Source of the DNA: Streptomyces triticagri
GTDB lineage: Bacteria > Actinomycetota > Actinomycetes > Streptomycetales > Streptomycetaceae
Direction: 5' to 3'
DNA: 32,279 nt
Assembly: GCF_003429565.1 (NCBI RefSeq)
Contig: NZ_QUAK01000228.1
Span: forward strand, 1 to 32,279
The stretch's first letter is position 1. Each line of letters opens with the position of its first letter. Under the pieces are notes generated by a model. The model saw only the letters and a list, made by a program, of their open reading frames with translations. It was not told where the DNA came from and did not search any database. Both the position numbers and the translations under genes were made by a program. Shown here in pieces: positions 19,110 to 25,800 of the stretch.

Positions 19110-19156
19110 CTAGTACATGACCGCGGCACGGTCATGCCCGGCCACCCCTGACCTCT

Positions 19157-19227
19157 CTCATCCAATCGAGTCGTTTACTCAGCGAACCCAGTCGTTTCGC
19201 CATCTGTCTCAGCGAACCTAGTCGTGC
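19157..19227 (+). repeat. Three transposase-site-like direct repeats at the transposon left end
   Basis: Three 20-nt copies share CTCA..CGAAC..AGTCGT: 19157-19176 (degenerate, 16 of 20 against the second), 19178-19197 and 19208-19227. Spacing is 21 and 30 nt. They resemble the multiple TnsB-binding sites at Tn7 ends. The innermost forms the terminal inverted repeat with the right end; the outer two lie outside that boundary unless the true left end is near 19154. Confidence 0.65.
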
Positions 19228-19251
19228 GACCGGACACGCTGGGGGTGCTGA

Positions 19252-20004
19252 GTGTCTGTATCAGCCGGGGTAGATCTTCCTGCGCCGTACGTAGAGCTGT
19301 CGTACGTGGACTCCGTACGCACGCGACAACGCCTTCCCTTGGTGGCCTGTGTGACGGCCCGCTTTGAGGACGTGGCGCCGGTGCGGCCCTTTCGATGGTC
19401 TCGTGGTGAACGTCACTTCTCCGGTTGGTACTGGTCGGCCACAACCGGGCAGCACGTCGGCTTCGAGTCCTGGCTAGAACGGGACCGGCTCATACTCATG
19501 GACTTCGACCCTCTGGTGACAGGCATCGCCTCACAGCCCTTCTGGCTGCACTGGCACGATGGCGAGCGAGAGCGTCGGCACGCCCCGGACTACTTCGTAC
19601 GCCGGGCGGACGGCTCAGCGGTGGTTGTCGATGTCCGCGCGGACGATCGGATCGAGCCGAAGGACGCGGCGGCGTTCGAAGCGACGCGCATCGCCTGTGG
19701 TCAGGCGGGATGGCAGTTCGAGCGAGTTGGCACTCCGGGGGCGGTGCTCCTGGCGAATGTCCGGTGGCTGTCGCGCTACCGGCACCCGCGATGCCTACGT
19801 CGAACGTCTGCGGATCGCCTGCGGGAGGTCTTCACGGCCCCAGGTCCATTGCTGGCCGGGGCCGATGAGGCAGGTGACCGACTCGCGACTCTGCCCGCAC
19901 TGTTCCATCTGCTTTGGCTCCAGGAACTGGTCGCCGAGGATCTAGCGGCCCAGTTGTTGGGCCCGCGCACGGTCGTGGGCTTGACCGGAGGAGGTGCTCA
20001 ATGA
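19252..20004 (+). CDS. tnsA: TnsA-like heteromeric transposase endonuclease subunit
   Basis: A 250-residue protein resembling the TnsA N-terminal endonuclease fold; in Tn7, TnsA cuts the 5' ends of the element while TnsB cuts the 3' ends, giving cut-and-paste movement. Seen: Glu72 in FESWLERDRLILMDFDP, the IASQPFWLHW strand, Asp113 in HAPDYFV, then VVVDVRADD, where Asp127 and Arg129 occupy the position of the QVK/EVK catalytic triplet. The Lys-to-Arg change may be a family feature or reduce cutting. GTG start preceded by a G-rich stretch, only 47 nt inside the inverted repeat. The stop overlaps the tnsB start (ATGA). Confidence 0.85.
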   Translation: MSVSAGVDLPAPYVELSYVDSVRTRQRLPLVACVTARFEDVAPVRPFRWSRGERHFSGWYWSATTGQHVGFESWLERDRLILMDFDPLVTGIASQPFWLHWHDGERERRHAPDYFVRRADGSAVVVDVRADDRIEPKDAAAFEATRIACGQAGWQFERVGTPGAVLLANVRWLSRYRHPRCLRRTSADRLREVFTAPGPLLAGADEAGDRLATLPALFHLLWLQELVAEDLAAQLLGPRTVVGLTGGGAQ

Positions 20005-21878
20005 GTCGAAGAACGAGTGGCAGGGTTCCGCCCACATCCCGGCTCGCGGAGTTTCCCAGGGCGGCAGCTAAGCAGGCACTGTGGTGGGAGGGACACATTC
20101 TGGAGGTGCTTCACGGCCTATCTCCGGAGGCGCCTGCAGGAGCCGTTCCCCGACCGCAGTTCGACCCCCGGCAGCACTCGCTGGCTGAACGCGAGCGGGC
20201 CAAGGCGGCCGAATTGACGACGGCCGGGCACAAGGTGACGGCCAGCGGGATCAAACAGCGACGCCAGCGCTACCAGCGTGACGGACTGCTCGGGTTGGCC
20301 GATGGGCGGTCGGCCAAGCAGATGCCGGCCTTCGGCCAGGTCGATGCGGTGGTGGTTGAGGCGATGCAGAAGGCGATTGAAGAAACGCCCCAGAACTCGT
20401 CGAGGACGATCGGGTTCATCGTCTGGCGGACCACGGAGATTCTGGCCGGCCGCGGGGATGCCGACGGCGTCGAGGTTCCTTCCCGAGCCACTCTCTATCG
20501 GCTCTACAGCAAGCTGGAGACCGGAACTCACGCCACGGGTTCAGCCCGCACGCGTCGCTCGGTCAATGCACGGCCACCCGGCCCGTTCGGGGAAGTCCCC
20601 GCGAGTGCACCGGGCGAGTTGATGCAGATCGACTCGACCCCGCTGGACGTGCTGGTGCGCCTGGACGACGGCATCGCGGAAAAGGTCGAGTTGACTGCGA
20701 TGGTCGACATCGCGACGAGGTCGATCACTGCCGCAGTTCTGCGGCCGACCACCAAGGCCGCGGACGCTTCCGCGCTGCTAGCTCGCAGCGTCACCCCAGA
20801 GGCGATGCAGCCTGGCTGGTCAGAAGCCCTGCGGATGTCCCGTTCGGTGCTGCCTCACCGTCGGTTACTGAACGTGGACGAGCGCCTGACACACGCGGCT
20901 GCACGGCCCGTAATCGTGCCGGAGACGATCGTCTGCGACCACGGCAAAGTGTTCATCTCCAAAAACTTCAGGGCCTCTTGTCGCTATCTGGGCATCAATC
21001 TGCAACCAGCCCACAAGGGAACGCCGACCGACAAGGGCACGATCGAGAAGACTCTGGGCTCGGTGGCCACGCTCTTCGCTCAGTTCTGCGCGGGATATAC
21101 CGGCTCAACCACGGACCGCCGCGGCCGAAAGCTGGAGGACGGGCCGCTGTGGTCCCTTCCTGAACTCCAGAACCTGCTCGATGAATGGATCATCGCCGTC
21201 TGGCAAAACAGACCGCACAATGGACTGCGCGATCCACAGGCACCAAGGCGAGCGTTCTCGCCCAACGAGAAGTACGCAACGCTCCTTCAATCGTGCGGCT
21301 ACGTCCCGGCCCCGTTGAACGGCGAGGACTACATCGAGCTGCTGCCCGAGCGGTGGCAGGCGATCAACAGCTACGGCATCCGAATCAAGCACCGCACATA
21401 CGACGACGGCGAGTTGGGCCCTTTGCGCCGCCAACACTCCGGAGTCGCGGAGAAGAAGGGCTTGTGGGAAATCCACCACGACCCCTACGACATCTCCCGG
21501 GTCTGGGTACGCGACCGCCAGCACGACCGGTGGATCACCGTGTTCTGGAAACACCTGCGCCGCGTTGGCGTCCCGTTCGGTGAACTTGCCTGGGACCACG
21601 CCTGCGAACAGGTTCCCGGCGGCACCGAGCAAGAGATCGCGGATGCTGCCGCCGCGCTGCTGCGGCGGGCCCACGACGGCCCCGCCCTCAAGAAAGGGCC
21701 TGCGAACAAACGGTCCCGGCGAGTCGCTGCACGGACCCGGGCCACCACCTCCGACCGGCCGGTCCTCGCCCCACCGGCCGCTGAACCTGTTCAGGAAAAC
21801 CAGGCAGCCGACGAGCTGGCCGAAGTCATCCCGCTGGGTCTGTTCGACCCCCTCGCGAACCCTTGGAGTCGTCCGTGA
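20001..21878 (+). CDS. tnsB: TnsB-like DDE transposase (Mu/Tn7 superfamily)
   Basis: A 625-residue DDE-family transposase that would bind the element ends and join 3' ends to target DNA. Seen: N-terminal HTH region (SGIKQRRQRYQRDGLLGLADG, about residues 75-95), RNase-H-like catalytic core with Asp211 (QIDSTPLDVL), Asp313 (CDHGKVFI) and Glu349 (GTIEKTLG) at exact DD35E spacing, followed by a Mu-type C-terminal beta-barrel (about 440-545) and a basic linker with an acidic tail, typical of the TnsC-contacting end of TnsB. GGAGGAGG before the ATG at 20001 fixes the start, overlapping tnsA. The stop overlaps the tnsC start. Confidence 0.92.
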   Translation: MSRRTSGRVPPTSRLAEFPRAAAKQALWWEGHILEVLHGLSPEAPAGAVPRPQFDPRQHSLAERERAKAAELTTAGHKVTASGIKQRRQRYQRDGLLGLADGRSAKQMPAFGQVDAVVVEAMQKAIEETPQNSSRTIGFIVWRTTEILAGRGDADGVEVPSRATLYRLYSKLETGTHATGSARTRRSVNARPPGPFGEVPASAPGELMQIDSTPLDVLVRLDDGIAEKVELTAMVDIATRSITAAVLRPTTKAADASALLARSVTPEAMQPGWSEALRMSRSVLPHRRLLNVDERLTHAAARPVIVPETIVCDHGKVFISKNFRASCRYLGINLQPAHKGTPTDKGTIEKTLGSVATLFAQFCAGYTGSTTDRRGRKLEDGPLWSLPELQNLLDEWIIAVWQNRPHNGLRDPQAPRRAFSPNEKYATLLQSCGYVPAPLNGEDYIELLPERWQAINSYGIRIKHRTYDDGELGPLRRQHSGVAEKKGLWEIHHDPYDISRVWVRDRQHDRWITVFWKHLRRVGVPFGELAWDHACEQVPGGTEQEIADAAAALLRRAHDGPALKKGPANKRSRRVAARTRATTSDRPVLAPPAAEPVQENQAADELAEVIPLGLFDPLANPWSRP

Positions 21879-22915
21879 CTATCTCCGAGCCGCCAGTCCT
21901 GCAAGAAGCCGACGCCGAGGCCAACCAGCAGCTAACCACTCTGGAGGGGTGGCGACGATTTGCCTCACCCGACCAGACCGAGCCTCCGGTCCTGCTGTCT
22001 CCAGCCGAACTGGGCCGACTTTCCCCCGCCGAGCGGGCGCTCTATGACGAGGACCGGCTCGATCATCACGCCCGTATGCTCGTGGTCGCTACCTCGTTCG
22101 TCAAGAAGACTGTGGTCTGCGGCCGGCGACTGGTCCTGCTCAACCGGCGCGCGATCAGTGCCCGCCGCGGCCTGATGGTCTCCGGGCTGCCCGGCACGGG
22201 AAAGACCAGCGCTATCACCCAGCTCGGGCTCGCCCACGAACTCCTCGACCGGGCCCGCCATCCGCACGTCAGAGGCCGGATCCCAGTGGTTTACATCACC
22301 GTCCCACCCGCTGCGACCGCCCGCATGATCGCTGCCGAGTTCGCGCGATTCCTGGGACTTCCGGTCCGGCGCAGTTCCAACATCACAGACATCATCGAAG
22401 CAGTGGTCGGCGTCTGCACGGACACCCGCACCGGCCTGATCCTCATTGACGAGATCCACAACATTTCGCAAGTTACCCGCGCTGGCGCCGACGTCTCCGA
22501 CACCCTGAAGTACTTCTCCGAGCGCCTACCCGCGACGTTCGTCTACGCAGGCATCAATCTCGAAACCAGCGAGCTCCTGACCGGCGTTCGGGGCGCCCAG
22601 ATCGCGGCCCGCTTCACCCTCGTCCCCACCCGCCCATTCCCCTACGGAGACGAGTGGAAGGGGCTCGTCGCGACCCTGGAAGAGACCCTGCTGCTGCACG
22701 ATCACCCTCCGGGCAGCCTGGACAAGCTGGACCGCTACCTGCACGGCCGAACCGACGGCATGATCGGAGCCTTGTCCCATGCGATCCGAGGAGCCGCGAT
22801 CGACGCGATCCTGGACGGCACCGAGCGGGTGACCAAGGCCGGGATCGACGCGATCCCGCTGGACCATGCTGCGGAAACAACCAACAAGCCGCTCGCAAAG
22901 GCCCTCACACGGTGA
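21875..22915 (+). CDS. tnsC: TnsC/TniB-like AAA+ ATPase
   Basis: A 346-residue AAA+ ATPase of the TnsC/TniB type, which polymerises on target DNA and connects the target selector to the transposase. Seen: Walker A GLPGTGKTS (Lys110), Walker B LILIDEIHN (Asp192, Glu193), a sensor-like TFVYAGIN strand, and the arginine-containing GAQIAARFTLVP segment typical of TniB. The GTG at 21875 has GGAG six bases upstream and overlaps the tnsB stop (GTGA). Shorter than Tn7 TnsC (555 residues) and closer to TniB in size. Confidence 0.92.
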   Translation: MTISEPPVLQEADAEANQQLTTLEGWRRFASPDQTEPPVLLSPAELGRLSPAERALYDEDRLDHHARMLVVATSFVKKTVVCGRRLVLLNRRAISARRGLMVSGLPGTGKTSAITQLGLAHELLDRARHPHVRGRIPVVYITVPPAATARMIAAEFARFLGLPVRRSSNITDIIEAVVGVCTDTRTGLILIDEIHNISQVTRAGADVSDTLKYFSERLPATFVYAGINLETSELLTGVRGAQIAARFTLVPTRPFPYGDEWKGLVATLEETLLLHDHPPGSLDKLDRYLHGRTDGMIGALSHAIRGAAIDAILDGTERVTKAGIDAIPLDHAAETTNKPLAKALTR

Positions 22916-23565
22916 CCGAAACGCTTGAGAAGCCTTTGGCATGCCTTCCCATCCCGCTCGCCCCTCGGCTCGGTGAAAGTACAGACTCGTACATTCGGCG
23001 TCTCGCCAAAGCCAACCACCTGAAGCCGAGCTACCTGCACGGATTCCTATGCGGACCACCGTTCTGGTTCGGTAAGCCCCGCCTCGATCGAATCGCTGCT
23101 GTCTCCGGACGCACGCCTCACGTGCTCCACCAGGCCCTCGCGGATGCCAGTTCACCCAGGCTTCGCTACAAACCCGCTCCCCTTCGGCTGCCAGCGAGCC
23201 GCCAGCAAATGCTCTACTACGAGATTCGGGCCATTGCGACGCGCGATTCCCTGACCATCCGGGCGCTCGTTGATCGATTCAACCAACCGCGCCGAACGAT
23301 CCGGCAGGCACTCAACACTCACGGCCCTTGGACCCGCGAAGAGGATCGAACTGCCCCTCATGTGATGGAGCATCTCCGGCACCTGGTCGACCCAATGATC
23401 ATCGCCGGACTCAGTTGCCGGGCAATCTGGACAGAACTGATGGACACGCATGGCGAGACCGTCTCCGGCAGCACCCTTGCCATCTACGTCCGAAAGAGGC
23501 GCCAGGAAGTGGATGAGTCACTCCCCAAGCCACGCCGTCGCCCCAAGCCGTCTCAACGAAGATAG
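22912..23565 (+). CDS. Short TniQ-like target-selection protein with C-terminal HTH
   Basis: A 217-residue protein whose first 60 residues resemble the TniQ N-terminus (LPIPLAPRLGESTDSYIRRLAKANHL). The rest is not a standard TniQ: no CxxC zinc-finger pairs are seen, and two helix-turn-helix-like segments follow (about 100-140, DSLTIRALVDRFNQPRRTIR; about 160-200, GLSCRAIWTELMDTHGETVS), ending in a basic tail. TniQ/TnsD proteins choose the target site and recruit TnsC. The GTG start overlaps the tnsC stop, so expression is coupled. The stop codon lies inside an end-repeat copy. Function as target selector is inferred from position and N-terminus. Confidence 0.65.
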   Translation: MTETLEKPLACLPIPLAPRLGESTDSYIRRLAKANHLKPSYLHGFLCGPPFWFGKPRLDRIAAVSGRTPHVLHQALADASSPRLRYKPAPLRLPASRQQMLYYEIRAIATRDSLTIRALVDRFNQPRRTIRQALNTHGPWTREEDRTAPHVMEHLRHLVDPMIIAGLSCRAIWTELMDTHGETVSGSTLAIYVRKRRQEVDESLPKPRRRPKPSQRR

Positions 23566-23608
23566 TCCGCCCTGGTCACCGAGCCCTGACTGACTATCTT
23601 CGTTGAGA
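23551..23608. repeat. Perfect 17-bp inverted repeat at the transposon right end
   Basis: TCTCAACGAAGATAGTC (23551-23567) and its exact reverse complement (23592-23608) flank a 24-nt loop. The outer copy is the right terminal inverted repeat; the inner copy overlaps the last codons and stop of the TniQ-like gene. Both match the left-end sites at 14 of 17 positions, so they are likely TnsB-binding sites. In RNA the pair would also fold into a hairpin that could end the tns transcript. Confidence 0.75.
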
Positions 23609-23706
23609 CACATCAACCCCAGTCTCCTGCCGCGGCGCGCTTCTGGCGCGGCCGGGAGGTGACCGTGGGGTGACCGGGCAGTGGCTGGGCTGCGGCCGGG
23701 CGGAGC

Positions 23707-25500
23707 CTACTTACCCTTGTCCGGGCCTCCCCGCTCGTTCTTCAGGGTCACGGAGACACCGTCCTCACTGTTGTCCTCGGTGACGGCGTACGGGCCGGTG
23801 ACCGGGTTGTCGGGCAGGACATAGCCCTCGGGTACCTCTGTCTCGCGCAGGTAATACTCGCCGAGCGGCAGGCCGTCGAAGGCCGCCTTGCCGGAGGAGT
23901 CGGTGGCGCGGCCCGGCCCGGTGAGGGTGTCCGGGTTCGACCCACCGGTCTGCAGTCCGTCGATGTCGTTGGTCTCGCGCCAGAGTTCGAAGACGGCGCC
24001 GCCGAGCGGCTTGCCGTCCGCGGCGTCCTTCTTGAGCAGGTCGAGCGAGCCGGTGGGGTCCGACGGATCGGGCGGTGTCGGAGAGTTGTCCGCGGTGATC
24101 CGGACGCCGTCCTCCGCGTTCTCCGGCGTGAGCACGAGCGGACCGAAGACGTTCGGGTCCGGAAGCTCGTAGCCCTCGGGTGCGGCCGTCTCGCGCCAGT
24201 AGTACGTACCGGTCATGCCCGTCTCGGCGCAGATGCCGTCCGCTCCGGTGGTGCACTCGGTGATCCGGAGGTCCGGGGTGGCGCCGCCGGTCTGCAGTCC
24301 GGCCTGGCCGTTCGACTCGCGCCAGAGGTCGAACTCGGCGCCGGCCAGCGGCTCCCCGGTGTCACCGTCGCGCTTGAGCACCGAGACTTCGCCGTCCCGC
24401 TGCGGGCTCACCCCGCAGTCCGGCAGGTCGCCGTTGAACGGGTAGTTGTGGAACTCCTGGCCGCCGCCTCCGCTCGCCGCGCTGGTGTGGGTCACCGAGC
24501 CGGTGGTGAAGAAGCGGCCGTTGATCCCGGGCAGGCTCACCGTGGACATGGAGCTCTGCTCACCCATCAGGAAGCTGCCCTGGAACTGGCCGGTGCCCTG
24601 GAGGTCGATGTTCGTCGCGTCCGGGAAGTTCCACAGCAGGCGGTCGCGGTACGCGTTGAGCGGGTCGGTGCTGTCGTCGATGCCGCCGCTGTAGGTGTTG
24701 ATGACGCGGTCCTCGCCGAGGATGTTGACCAGGATGGTCGCGCCGTCGGGGATGTTCTCGAAGACGACGCCCTGCTGGCCGCCGCTCGGGCCGACCATGT
24801 CGAAGTCGACGTTGAAGACCTGCAGGTCCGAGCTTCCGTCCCCGGTGAAGCGGGTCTGGCCGCCCTCGTTGACGGCGGTGCCGGTGGGTGTCCGCGGGAC
24901 ACCGTCCTCCCGCGCGTAGCACCGGCTCGCGGCGGTGAGCTCGTCGCGCAGTCCGGCGTACGGGGCGGTGGCGTCCGGGTCCTCGGTGACCGTGGCCTCC
25001 ACGGTGCCGGACACCGGACCCGCATGCCGGACCACACCGTCCTCGCCGAGCAGCCGCTGGCCCGGCGCGACCGTCACGCCCCCGCCCGTGGTGAGGTAGT
25101 CCGAGCCGTCCGGCGGCGGCACCCGGGAGCCCACGCCGGCCAGGCCGATGTTGTAGATGCTGCTGGCTCCGGGCGCCTTGTTCATGTCGAAGTCGCCGAG
25201 CACGACACTGCGGCCCTCGGCCTCCGCGGCCGAGCCGCGCACCAGGAAGTCGTCGCCCACGAAGATGTTGATGCCGTTGTCGTAGCCGGCGATGGGGCCG
25301 TTGCTGATGCCCGGGTACGGGTCGGGGCAGTCGCCCGGCACACAGGGACCGAGGCCACCCGGCAGCGGGGCCGCGGCAGCGGGGCCTGCACCGAGGCCCA
25401 GGGTGAGCACCGGCACTACGCCGGCGAGCACCGCACAGGCGAGCCCGGTGGAGCCGGCGCGGGCGCGCCACGAAGTCAGTCTTCGAGTGATGGCTTTCAT
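23707..25500 (-). CDS. Secreted choice-of-anchor A protein with two SpaA/Cna-B-like domains
   Basis: A 597-residue exported surface-type protein. Seen: a long signal peptide (residues 1 to about 44, ending AAAAPLP), a choice-of-anchor-A domain (about 55-345, containing YDNGINIFVGDDFLVRG, NVDFDMVGPSGGQQ and GQFQGSFLMGEQSSM), then two collagen-adhesin-like prealbumin folds of about 100 residues (GEVSVLKRDGDTGEPLAGAEFDL; GSLDLLKKDAADGKPLGGAVFEL), each closing with YYWRETAAPEGYEL or YYLRETEVPEGYVL. These folds usually carry Lys-Asn isopeptide bonds. The protein stops at NERGGPDKGK without an LPXTG/LAXTG motif or membrane anchor. The frame is open to 25665, but the signal peptide sets the ATG at 25500; no clear Shine-Dalgarno. 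Role unknown; adhesion or surface assembly is the family guess. Confidence 0.85.
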   Translation of the reverse strand: MKAITRRLTSWRARAGSTGLACAVLAGVVPVLTLGLGAGPAAAAPLPGGLGPCVPGDCPDPYPGISNGPIAGYDNGINIFVGDDFLVRGSAAEAEGRSVVLGDFDMNKAPGASSIYNIGLAGVGSRVPPPDGSDYLTTGGGVTVAPGQRLLGEDGVVRHAGPVSGTVEATVTEDPDATAPYAGLRDELTAASRCYAREDGVPRTPTGTAVNEGGQTRFTGDGSSDLQVFNVDFDMVGPSGGQQGVVFENIPDGATILVNILGEDRVINTYSGGIDDSTDPLNAYRDRLLWNFPDATNIDLQGTGQFQGSFLMGEQSSMSTVSLPGINGRFFTTGSVTHTSAASGGGGQEFHNYPFNGDLPDCGVSPQRDGEVSVLKRDGDTGEPLAGAEFDLWRESNGQAGLQTGGATPDLRITECTTGADGICAETGMTGTYYWRETAAPEGYELPDPNVFGPLVLTPENAEDGVRITADNSPTPPDPSDPTGSLDLLKKDAADGKPLGGAVFELWRETNDIDGLQTGGSNPDTLTGPGRATDSSGKAAFDGLPLGEYYLRETEVPEGYVLPDNPVTGPYAVTEDNSEDGVSVTLKNERGGPDKGK

Positions 25501-25800
25501 GCCCTGAGGATGAGAGGGCACACGCCACCAAATCGGACGAAACGCTCGCCTTGCTGCGTTTGCCCGATGCGCCGTCACCCTGAGGCGCCGCAAACTTTCC
25601 TGACATTCAGTCAGGCAAATCGGGGCGCCCGGGAGGCCGCGAACACCCTTCGAGCCGTCGCGCACCTGGGCATCCCAACTCCGTTCGCACGACGCAGCGT
25701 CACCACATCCGGCCAGGCATCACCCAGGGTCATCCCCCGAACGGCCCCGCCCCGCACCCCCCGAGAAGTTGCCATCTCATATCTGAGATAGCCTGCACCC
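25501..25800. other. Divergent promoter region between surface-protein and HTH-MurA genes
   Basis: 300 nt without a credible gene. It contains an inverted repeat CCTGAC-ATTCA-GTCAGG (25599-25615) of unknown role and, next to the plus-strand ATG, the ATCTC-N6-GAGAT element. The surface-protein side shows a short inverted repeat GCCCT...AGGGC just before its ATG and no clear ribosome-binding site. Confidence 0.5.
25774..25789. promoter_or_regulatory. ATCTC-N6-GAGAT operator/promoter element before HTH-MurA
   Basis: ATCTCATATCTGAGAT, with 6-bp arms ATCTCA/TGAGAT, ends 11 nt before the ATG. It overlaps the likely -10 region (GAGATA, 25785-25790), which would put transcription start only a few bases from the ATG, so the mRNA may be nearly leaderless; no Shine-Dalgarno is seen. 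The core matches the centre of the acnA palindrome. Autoregulation by the encoded HTH domain is an attractive inference. Confidence 0.5.

Larger units (their letters stand above)
18931..19204. other. acnA upstream region, cut off by a transposon
   Basis: A gene-free stretch on the acnA side of the insertion. It contains a leader hairpin (stem 18980-18986 with 19004-19010, or the alternative inner stem GCGGC-TTTT-GCCGC at 18985-18998), an iron-box-like sequence, the 24-bp palindrome, an 8-bp inverted repeat CATGACCG...CGGTCATG (19116-19136), and transposon-end-like repeats from 19157. The acnA promoter probably lies near 19030-19110. Confidence 0.6.
19205..23610 (+). mobile_element. Compact Tn7-like transposon (TnsA-TnsB-TnsC-TniQ), no cargo
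   Basis: Four tightly overlapping plus-strand genes encode TnsA-, TnsB-, TnsC- and TniQ-like proteins. They are bounded by imperfect 19-bp inverted repeats, TGTCTCAGCGAACCTAGTC (19205-19223) and GACTATCTTCGTTGAGACA (23592-23610), 16 of 19 matching. The ends are TGT...ACA as in Tn7. Directly outside both ends is CATC (19201-19204 and 23611-23614), which could be a 4-bp target duplication although Tn7-type elements usually make 5 bp; the boundary is therefore provisional. No resistance, defence or CRISPR genes lie inside. The element separates acnA from genes that I believe adjoin it in related genomes. Codon choice is less G/C-biased than in the flanking genes, in keeping with acquisition. Confidence 0.8.

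Noticed and set aside
19157..19227. Short repeats with roughly regular spacing, CRISPR-like at first glance
   Set aside because: Only three degenerate copies, spacing 21 and 30 nt, and they match the transposon right end, so they are transposase sites rather than a CRISPR array.
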